DNA of 15,242 nt, from the NCBI GenBank assembly GCA_913052655.1, contig CAJXFN010000018.1:1-15242 (forward strand), read 5' to 3'. Under the pieces are notes generated by a model that was not told the origin of the DNA, searched no databases, and saw only the letters and a list, made by a program, of their open reading frames with translations. Position numbers and translations under genes: made by a program. Within the stretch, counting starts at the first letter, position 1. Each line of letters opens with the position of its first letter. The stretch is from an uncultured Flavobacteriales bacterium (GTDB lineage Bacteria > Bacteroidota > Bacteroidia > Flavobacteriales > BACL11). Below, in pieces: positions 7,980-14,426 of this stretch.

Positions 7980-9325
7980 TGAAATTTAATAATGAAACCA
8001 TAAGAATTGCAGTAGAAGAGTGGTTAGATGATTCTAAAAAAGCAGAAAAAAAATACGGACATATTTCAAATTGGGATGTTAGTGATGTTACTTATATGTC
8101 TAAATTATTTATGCGTGCTGAGTTCTTTAATGAAGATATAGGAAATTGGGATGTAAGTAATGTGACTGATTTTAGCTGGATGTTTTTAGGTGCAAATTCA
8201 TTTAATAAATATATTGGTAATTGGGACGTGAGGAAAGTTACAGATATGAGTAGTATGTTTAGAGTTGCTCGTAATTTTAATCAAGATATAGGAAATTGGG
8301 ATGTTAGTAATGTTACTAGCATGGAATCTATGTTTATGAGTGCAGAATCCTTTAATCAAGATATAGGAAGTTGGGATGTTAGTAATGTTACTGATATGGG
8401 TAATATGTTTGTAAAGGCAAGTATTTTTAATCAAGACATAGGAAAATGGGATGTTGGTAATGTTACTGATATGACAGGGATGTTTACTTCTGCAATGCTC
8501 TTTAATCAAAACATTGGTAATTGGAATGTGTCTAATGTTACACATATGAGTTATATGTTTTGTATTGCAAAATCATTTAATCAAGATATTGGTAAATGGG
8601 ATGTGAGCAATGTAATTGAAATGGATCATATGTTTAACCATGCAGAGTCCTTTAATCAAAATCTCAAAAATTGGAAAGTGAATAAAGAATCTAACATCTC
8701 CAATATATTTTTATCTACAGATTCATTTAATCAAAATACTAATGAATGGGAATGGTTCATATCCAGGAATGAAAAAAGAAACTCTAAAAATCATTCTGAT
8801 CTTTACACAGATGCAAATCCAAAAGGAACTATTAAAAAGAAAATTAATCATGATGAGATTGTTAGAAGAGTTAATTGGGATGAAACAAAAGATATAGGTG
8901 TTATTACTCATTTCAAGGGAAAACCATTTACTGGAGTAGCATTTTCTTTACATTATAATGGAGAGATACAGGAAGAGGTTGAAATGTTGGATGGGTTAAA
9001 GCATGGAAAGGGATTTGAATATGATGACAATAAAAATTTATTAAAAACAACAATTTACGAAAATGATTTAATTATTGACTTTGATGAAAATACATGGAAT
9101 GTTAACTGCGATAGAATTATTAAAAATAAAAGTAGTAACATTAAAATGGACTTAACCTTAAACTCATTAAATTGTATTATTAAAGAAATGAAGAATGATT
9201 GGTTGTCAGATTTGTATGGAGAAAACTATTATAATAATTTTGAAAGAAATATAGTTAGAAGACTTAAGGAGTTAGGAAAATTACAAGAATTTGAGAAAAG
9301 ATGGTTTGAACTACCTGATAAATAG
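7979..9325 (+). CDS. BspA/DUF285-type repeat protein 2 with MORN-like C-terminal region
   Basis: 448 residues, paralogous to the protein at 5958 through the first 40 residues and the repeat solenoid. Eight 25-residue DUF285 units run from about residue 49 to 248, with a partial closing unit to about 258. The C-terminal part differs from protein 1: residues about 305-367 (GVITHFKGKPFTGVAF...NGEIQEEVEMLDGLKHGKGFEYD) resemble MORN / YwqK-type repeats, in which short beta hairpins carry G-rich turns. A helical tail of about 60 residues follows and ends in KRWFELPDK. No signal peptide is seen, so a cytoplasmic location is the simplest reading. It is the second gene of the cassette between repeat copies 2 and 3, translationally coupled to its small companion. 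Confidence 0.88.
   Translation: MKFNNETIRIAVEEWLDDSKKAEKKYGHISNWDVSDVTYMSKLFMRAEFFNEDIGNWDVSNVTDFSWMFLGANSFNKYIGNWDVRKVTDMSSMFRVARNFNQDIGNWDVSNVTSMESMFMSAESFNQDIGSWDVSNVTDMGNMFVKASIFNQDIGKWDVGNVTDMTGMFTSAMLFNQNIGNWNVSNVTHMSYMFCIAKSFNQDIGKWDVSNVIEMDHMFNHAESFNQNLKNWKVNKESNISNIFLSTDSFNQNTNEWEWFISRNEKRNSKNHSDLYTDANPKGTIKKKINHDEIVRRVNWDETKDIGVITHFKGKPFTGVAFSLHYNGEIQEEVEMLDGLKHGKGFEYDDNKNLLKTTIYENDLIIDFDENTWNVNCDRIIKNKSSNIKMDLTLNSLNCIIKEMKNDWLSDLYGENYYNNFERNIVRRLKELGKLQEFEKRWFELPDK
8123..8752 (+). repeat. Tandem 75-bp coding repeats in BspA gene 2
   Basis: 75-bp units each encode one DUF285 repeat, with long near-identical stretches such as GATATAGGAAATTGGGATGT and AGTAATGTTACT. Units in the middle of this gene are more alike at nucleotide level than those at its ends. 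This fits expansion by duplication within the gene. Confidence 0.85.
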
Positions 9326-9355
9326 TAAATGACCATTTTAAAAATAAGAGAATTA

Positions 9356-9549
9356 TTTTAAAAAGTAATTTCTAATCAAGAAATCCAATTAATTTTTTAA
9401 GTTTGTATTAGTAGATTGATTAGCGGTGCAAAAAGCGGAGCAATTTTTAGTCTGGAAACTTGCTGTAATCATGTAAATAGAGTGTGGGTTGTAATCCTGC
9501 TACCCCGACTTTTTACCTTCATATTACTCATAAATTTTCTGTATTATTG
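9356..9549 (+). repeat. Intergenic repeat copy 3 (about 194 bp)
   Basis: Third direct copy. It has the 33-bp invariant block at 9419-9451, the T-arm-like segment at 9484-9508 and a degenerate promoter-like TATTATTG at the downstream edge. The upstream half is closer to copy 2 than to copy 1. The palindrome position reads ATTTCT-AATCA-AGAAAT, again preserving a 6-bp inverted repeat. It ends four bases before the ATG of the next gene, and no fourth copy follows that gene. Confidence 0.9.
9484..9508 (+). other. tRNA-Pro 3'-end-like segment in repeat copy 3
   Basis: GTGGG-TTGTAAT-CCTGC-TACCCCGA; the five-pair stem is kept through G-T pairs. The T-loop again lacks the TTCGAAT signature and the other tRNA arms are missing. 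Confidence 0.45.
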
Positions 9550-9553
9550 TAGT

Positions 9554-10312
9554 ATGAAAAAACTACTAATCATATTACTTTGTTTGCCGTTGATTGGGTT
9601 ATCACAAAAAGCAAAAGATTTAGGGTATGTTCAAAACTGGGCTGGAGATTATAATACTTATTGGTATGTTTTAGGTTGGAGTGTGGATGGTCATGTGGCT
9701 TTACTTGAAATTCATACAGACGATATGTGGGGTGGATGTAGTTATGAAATAGTCATTCAAAATATGAAAACAGATGAAATTGTTGAAAATATTAATTTGT
9801 ATTCTGGTGATCTTTCAGAGCCTGACTATAATGAGGAAGGTCAGGTTGTTGGTGAAGATTATAATTGTGACTCTTCTTATGTAATGAAAACAAATTACCA
9901 TGCGTATAAAAAATTATTTTTGAAATATAAAATTATTATAAATGATAATAATAAGTTTTATAGATCTAGTATTGTTAATAATAATTTTGAAATAATATTT
10001 AAATCAAAGGATACTCCTGTCCCAGATAGTCTAGGAGAATTAGACCGCTATAACGGGTGTGAATTATATTGGTGCGGTAATAGACCTGTAGATTATTCCT
10101 TAACTATTAAGGATTCAAGGAACAAATCCAAGATTTTGACTAAGGGAACAGACTGGTGTGCTTCAGATATATATTATGTTGGTTATTTTAAATCTCCATT
10201 TGAACCTAGAATTTTGACGGTGATTTATTCTAGAGAGTCAGATGCCTCACAAAGATATTATAGCACTTATAGATTTGTTGGGTGTAGTCTTAAGTCATCA
10301 ACATTTAAATAA
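9554..10312 (+). CDS. Hypothetical secreted protein
   Basis: 252 residues from ATG 9554. An in-frame ORF extends upstream to 9416, but those 46 codons lie in repeat copy 3, and ATG 9554 begins a clear signal peptide (MKKLLIILLCLPLIGLSQ, cleavage likely after LS or SQ), so the longer start is rejected. The mature protein is rich in Tyr, Asp and Trp, contains several cysteines (for example GGCSYE, YNCDSSY, YNGCELYWCGN, TDWCAS) and appears beta-rich. I do not recognise a family. No T9SS sorting tail is evident, so a periplasmic location is the simplest guess. It has no BspA partner, unlike the two upstream units, and the element before it is a degenerate -7 sequence (TATTATTG at 9542). Confidence 0.8.
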   Translation: MKKLLIILLCLPLIGLSQKAKDLGYVQNWAGDYNTYWYVLGWSVDGHVALLEIHTDDMWGGCSYEIVIQNMKTDEIVENINLYSGDLSEPDYNEEGQVVGEDYNCDSSYVMKTNYHAYKKLFLKYKIIINDNNKFYRSSIVNNNFEIIFKSKDTPVPDSLGELDRYNGCELYWCGNRPVDYSLTIKDSRNKSKILTKGTDWCASDIYYVGYFKSPFEPRILTVIYSRESDASQRYYSTYRFVGCSLKSSTFK

Positions 10313-10337
10313 TTTTTATTATAATTAATAAATTTTT

Positions 10338-11681
10338 ATGAGTAATTTTTTAAAAATTAATTTAAATAAACAATTGCAAAATGCAATTTCTAATTTAGGA
10401 TTTACTAATCAAACCCCTATACAAGAGCAAACTTATTCTAGAATACTTGGAGGTAAAGATTTGGTAGGTATTGCTCAAACGGGTACAGGTAAAACTATTG
10501 CTTATTGTTTGCCATTGCTTCAAGAGTTAAGTTATTCTAATCAAAGTAATCCAAGAATATTGATTTTGGTGCCGACCAGAGAGTTGGTTTCTCAAGTTGT
10601 AGAAACCCTAGAAAGTTTAACAGAATATATAACATGTAGAATTGTTGGGGTTTATGGTGGAACAAATATGAACACTCAGAAGATAATGTTGCAAGATGGA
10701 GCAGATATTGTTGTAGCTACTCCAGGTAGATTATATGATTTAGCTTTGTGTAGAGCATTGCAACTAAAAGGAATTAAGAAGTTGGTTATTGATGAGGTAG
10801 ATGTAATGTTAGATTTAGGATTTCGCCCTCAACTGATTAATATTTTTGATTTATTACCCGAAAAAAGACAAAACATCATGTTTTCTGCAACCATGACAGA
10901 GGAAGTAGACACTTTAATTACCTCTTATTTTAGTAGGTCAGAAAAGGTTCAGATAGCATTAAGTGGTACTCCATTAGATAATATATCTCAAACGAAATAT
11001 AGTGTACCTAATTATTATACCAAAGTAAATTTATTATCTTATTTATTGAGAAATAAAGAGGAAATGAAGAAGGTTTTGGTGTTTGTTTCCTCTAAGAAAA
11101 TTGCGGATAGATTATTCGATCAGTTAGAAGAAGTTTTTGTATCGGATATTGCAGTAATTCATTCTAATAAATCTCAGAATTATAGGTTTAAATCTATAAG
11201 GAGATATGATGAGGGAAGTTGTAGGGTATTAGTAGCAACAGATATTATTGCTAGAGGTTTAGATTTAGACAAAATTTCTCATGTTATAAACTTTGATACT
11301 CCTTTGTATCCTGAAAATTACATGCACCGAATAGGAAGAACTGGTAGAGCGGAAGAAAAGGGTAAATCCATTTTGTTTTTTACGGAAAGAGAAGAAAAAT
11401 ACAAAGAATATATTGAAGATTTAATGCAATATGAAATCCCTGAATTAGATATTCCTGAGCACGTACAGATAACTCAGCAACTAACGGAAGAGGAGCATAA
11501 AGCAAACGGAAAGAATTTTTATAGAAATGTAAAAAAGGTAGAGAAGAATCCTGCTTTTCATGAGAAGAAAGAGAAGAACCTGAAAGTAAACGATAGGGAT
11601 AAATGGAGGAAAGAAAGAAGGTTGAAGTATAAAAAACCTAAAAGTAGAGGAGATAAAGGAGCGAACAGAAGAAGAAAATAA
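10338..11681 (+). CDS. DEAD-box ATP-dependent RNA helicase (RhlE-like, DEVD variant)
   Basis: This is an ATP-dependent RNA helicase probably acting in ribosome assembly or RNA decay at low temperature. The 447 residues carry the full motif set: Q motif GFTNQTPIQEQ (21-31), motif I AQTGTGKT (46-53), Ia PTREL (79-83), GG (107-108), Ib TPGR (128-131), motif II DEVD (152-155), motif III SAT (183-185), motif V ARGLD (305-309) and motif VI HRIGRTGR (330-337). Motif II has Val where most family members have Ala; the Asp-Glu pair needed for Mg-ATP is kept, so activity is expected. A Lys/Arg-rich tail (about 395-447) probably binds RNA. The ATG at 10338 follows the previous gene by 25 bases, so it may be co-transcribed or use a weak promoter in that AT-rich gap. 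Confidence 0.93.
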   Translation: MSNFLKINLNKQLQNAISNLGFTNQTPIQEQTYSRILGGKDLVGIAQTGTGKTIAYCLPLLQELSYSNQSNPRILILVPTRELVSQVVETLESLTEYITCRIVGVYGGTNMNTQKIMLQDGADIVVATPGRLYDLALCRALQLKGIKKLVIDEVDVMLDLGFRPQLINIFDLLPEKRQNIMFSATMTEEVDTLITSYFSRSEKVQIALSGTPLDNISQTKYSVPNYYTKVNLLSYLLRNKEEMKKVLVFVSSKKIADRLFDQLEEVFVSDIAVIHSNKSQNYRFKSIRRYDEGSCRVLVATDIIARGLDLDKISHVINFDTPLYPENYMHRIGRTGRAEEKGKSILFFTEREEKYKEYIEDLMQYEIPELDIPEHVQITQQLTEEEHKANGKNFYRNVKKVEKNPAFHEKKEKNLKVNDRDKWRKERRLKYKKPKSRGDKGANRRRK

Positions 11682-11686
11682 ATTAC

Positions 11687-11694
11687 TACCTTTA
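11687..11694 (+). promoter_or_regulatory. Near-consensus -7 promoter element for the ABC-F gene
   Basis: TACCTTTA differs from TAnnTTTG only in the last base and is followed by GCAAAA, a context common in Flavobacteriia promoters. It lies 14 bases before the ATG of the possible leader ORF at 11709. This would start an ABC-F / hydrolase transcript. Confidence 0.4.
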
Positions 11695-11708
11695 GCAAAA
11701 TTGTTATC

Positions 11709-11738
11709 ATGAAACGACTCTTCTTTATTTCCCTATGA
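11709..11738 (+). CDS. Possible 9-codon leader ORF before the ABC-F gene
   Basis: An ATG at 11709 opens a frame encoding MKRLFFISL, ending in a TGA that overlaps the ABC-F start as ATGA (11735-11738). The overlap means a ribosome finishing this peptide would terminate at the ABC-F start codon. Some ABC-F genes elsewhere are controlled by short leader ORFs, so a regulatory role is possible, but an ORF this short can occur by chance. I see no clear attenuator hairpin. Confidence 0.3.
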   Translation: MKRLFFISL

Positions 11739-13606
11739 ATTTATTTTCAGTTGAAAAACTCTCTAAAGATTATGGTGTCCGTGTATTATTCTCCAATTTA
11801 TGTTTCGGGCTGAGCAGAGGAGATAAAATGGCTCTAGTAGCTAATAACGGAACGGGTAAATCTTCCCTACTTAAAATTATTGCAGGAAAAGATGTTTCCT
11901 CATCCGGAGAGGTGGTCTTCCGTAAAGGTATACAAGTAGGCTATCTGTCTCAAGATTCTCATTTTGACGAAAGTCTCTCCATTCAGCAACTAGTAGATAG
12001 CGCACAAAGTAGAGTAAGTAAACTAATTGTAGAGTATGAAAAAGCAGTAGCAAAACAAACAGAGGATTTTTCGGAAATAAACCAAAAGAAAGTAGAGGAG
12101 CTTAGCTTACTAATGGATCAGTACTCCGCATGGGATTACAAAAGAAGAATAGAACAAATACTTAGTAAATTCAACATTATAGATTTAAATCAAAAAGTTG
12201 GGGATTTATCTGGAGGACAAAAGAAAAGACTGGCTCTTTCCCTTTTGTTAATTGATGAAGCAGATATCTTATTATTAGACGAACCAACCAACCACTTAGA
12301 TGTGGAAATGATAGAGTGGTTAGAAAAATACCTTTCTCAACAGAAAATAACACTACTAATGGTTACCCACGACAGGTATTTCTTAGAAAATGTTTGTAAT
12401 CACATCTTGGAACTGGAAAATGGGCAACTCTATCACCATAAAGGAAATTATTCCTACTTTTTAGAGAAAAGAGAGGAAAGAGAAACTAATTTTGATGTAG
12501 AGATACAAAAGGCGAATAAACTCATGAAAAAGGAGTTAGAATGGGTGAGGAGGTCTCCTAAAGCCAGAACTACCAAATCAAAATCCAGGTTACAGAGTTT
12601 TGAGAGAATAAAAGAAAAAGCAAAGTCTGGTAAAAAGAAATCAGACTTAAAGCTTGAGGTGAAAATGAGTAGGTTAGGAGGTAAAATACTAGAGCTAAAG
12701 AACATCCGTAAATCTTATGGGGACCTGTGTATTTTAGATGGATTCAGCTACACTTTTAAAAAAGGGGAGAGAATAGGGATACTAGGTAACAATGGGGTAG
12801 GGAAAAGTACTTTCCTAAACATCTTAACAGAGAAAGAATCGGTAGATAGCGGAAAAGTAAATGTAGGAGAAACCATTGTGTACGGACACTTCTCTCAAGG
12901 AGGTATAAAACTTAAGGAGGATAAAAGGGTAATTGAATCATTAAAAGAGATTGCAGATGTGGTAGTTCTTGCAAATGGAAGTAAAATATCAGCTTCACAG
13001 ATGTTAGAACATTTTATGTTTCCTCCAGAAATGCAATATACTTATGTAAGTAAATTGAGTGGAGGGGAAAAAAGAAGACTTTATCTACTTACTGTTCTGA
13101 TGAAGAATCCAAACTTTCTGATACTAGATGAGCCTACAAACGATATGGATTTACTTACTCTAACTAAGTTAGAAGAGTTTCTGATGGATTTTAAAGGTTG
13201 TTTGATTATCGTTTCTCACGATAGGTATTTTATGGATAAGTTAAGTGACCATATGTTTGTTTTTAAAGGAGATGGACTTATAAAAGATTTCTATGGAAAT
13301 TATTCAGAATTCAGAGAACTACAAAAAGAAGAGGAAAAACAATTAAAATCTGTAGAGAAAAAGAAGAATATTTCGATTGAAAAAACAGAGAAAAGAAAAG
13401 TTTCTTACAAAGAAAAGTACGAATACGGAGAACTAGAAAAAGAAATAGAGCAGCTGGAAAATGAGAAAGAAGAGCTAGAAAAATCTTTATTAAATCCTAA
13501 CTTAGAAGTAGATAAAATTGTAGAAAATTCTAAAAGATTATCTGAAGTAGTTTCTATGATAGATGAAAAGAGTTTCAGATGGATGGAACTAGATGAATTA
13601 ATGTAA
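11735..13606 (+). CDS. ABC-F family ATPase, Uup-like
   Basis: A soluble twin-ATPase of the ABC-F family, which act on ribosomes (Uup, EttA and relatives) and not in transport. It has 623 residues and two nucleotide-binding domains. Domain 1: Walker A NNGTGKSS (37-44), signature LSGGQ (158-162), Walker B with catalytic Glu LLLDEPTNHLD (179-189), H-switch THDR (211-214). A linker of about 240-315, rich in Lys and Arg, corresponds to the P-site tRNA-interaction motif. Domain 2: Walker A GNNGVGKST (351-359), LSGGE (441-445), LILDEPTND (462-470), SHDR (494-497). No transmembrane segments are present. A C-terminal Lys/Glu-rich coiled coil (about 560-610) is the Uup-type feature. The next gene starts one base after its stop, so the two form an operon. 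A specialised antibiotic-resistance ABC-F is less likely, given the Uup-like tail. Confidence 0.92.
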   Translation: MNLFSVEKLSKDYGVRVLFSNLCFGLSRGDKMALVANNGTGKSSLLKIIAGKDVSSSGEVVFRKGIQVGYLSQDSHFDESLSIQQLVDSAQSRVSKLIVEYEKAVAKQTEDFSEINQKKVEELSLLMDQYSAWDYKRRIEQILSKFNIIDLNQKVGDLSGGQKKRLALSLLLIDEADILLLDEPTNHLDVEMIEWLEKYLSQQKITLLMVTHDRYFLENVCNHILELENGQLYHHKGNYSYFLEKREERETNFDVEIQKANKLMKKELEWVRRSPKARTTKSKSRLQSFERIKEKAKSGKKKSDLKLEVKMSRLGGKILELKNIRKSYGDLCILDGFSYTFKKGERIGILGNNGVGKSTFLNILTEKESVDSGKVNVGETIVYGHFSQGGIKLKEDKRVIESLKEIADVVVLANGSKISASQMLEHFMFPPEMQYTYVSKLSGGEKRRLYLLTVLMKNPNFLILDEPTNDMDLLTLTKLEEFLMDFKGCLIIVSHDRYFMDKLSDHMFVFKGDGLIKDFYGNYSEFRELQKEEEKQLKSVEKKKNISIEKTEKRKVSYKEKYEYGELEKEIEQLENEKEELEKSLLNPNLEVDKIVENSKRLSEVVSMIDEKSFRWMELDELM

Positions 13607-13607
13607 T

Positions 13608-14426
13608 ATGAAAGATTTACAATACAGAGTAAAAGGAAGTGCTTCTAAAGAAATGTTAGTAGACCTAACTTATAAAGGTAGTTCTGAAAACAGAAAGGTT
13701 GTCATCTTTTCTCATGGATTTAAAGGATTTAAAGATTGGGGATGTTTTCCTTTAGTTTCCAGATTTTTTGCGGAAAAGAACTTTGTGTTTGTAAAGTTTA
13801 ATTTTTCTCACAACGGAACAACATTAGAAAATCCTTCACATTTTAAGGACTTAGAATCTTTTGGAAATAACAATTTCTCTAAAGAATTATACGATCTAGA
13901 TAAAGTTATATCCTGGATTTGTAGTAAATTTAAAAGTCCTGAAATAACATTATTAGGACATAGTAGAGGTGGAGGGATTTCTATGTTAAAAGCATCCTCT
14001 GATACAAGAATAAAAAATGTAGTGAGTTGGGCTTCCCCTTCTAATTTTCTAAACAGAATGCCAGAAGATAGAATCAGTTTATGGAAAGAGAAGGGCGTTG
14101 TATTTGTCTACAATGGAAGGACCAAACAAAACATGCCTTTGTATCTTCAGTTTTATACCGATTGTATAGAACATAAAGAAAGACTAGATATTCAAAAAGC
14201 GGTAAGTAACTTATCTATTCCACAGTTAATTATTCATGGAGATTCAGATCCTACCGTTTTGGTAAAAGAAGCGAAAGACTTACATAAATGGAATCCGAAA
14301 TCTGAATTATTTATACTGAAAGATGCAAATCATGTATTTGGTGCCTCTCATCCATATAATACCGAAAAATTACCTACTGATTTACAGTTTGTAGTAGACA
14401 AAACAATCTTCTTTATTAATCAATAA
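13608..14426 (+). CDS. Alpha/beta hydrolase
   Basis: 272-residue serine hydrolase of the alpha/beta fold. An oxyanion-hole region sits at SHGFKGFKDW (35-44), the nucleophile elbow is GHSRGG with S119, the acid is likely D212 or D214 in IIHGDSDPTV, and the catalytic His is H242 in DANHVFG, all in the expected order. It resembles dienelactone hydrolase / acyl-esterase-like cytosolic proteins; the substrate cannot be told from sequence. No signal peptide. It begins one base after the ABC-F stop (TAATATG), consistent with a two-gene operon. Its 3' end overlaps that of the convergent dihydroorotase-like gene by 11 bases. Confidence 0.88.
   Translation: MKDLQYRVKGSASKEMLVDLTYKGSSENRKVVIFSHGFKGFKDWGCFPLVSRFFAEKNFVFVKFNFSHNGTTLENPSHFKDLESFGNNNFSKELYDLDKVISWICSKFKSPEITLLGHSRGGGISMLKASSDTRIKNVVSWASPSNFLNRMPEDRISLWKEKGVVFVYNGRTKQNMPLYLQFYTDCIEHKERLDIQKAVSNLSIPQLIIHGDSDPTVLVKEAKDLHKWNPKSELFILKDANHVFGASHPYNTEKLPTDLQFVVDKTIFFINQ

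Noticed and set aside
8198..8545. Minus-strand repetitive ORF (115 residues) opposite BspA gene 2
   Set aside because: It is the antisense image of the 75-bp coding repeats; the sense-strand DUF285 pattern explains it fully.
5081..9549. CRISPR array
   Set aside because: Only three copies of a ~195-bp repeat, separated by kilobase-scale coding cassettes; no short regular spacers.
9416..9553. N-terminal extension of the secreted protein (frame reading MISGAKSGAIF...)
   Set aside because: These codons lie in the intergenic repeat, and the ATG at 9554 starts a normal signal peptide; the open frame is accidental.
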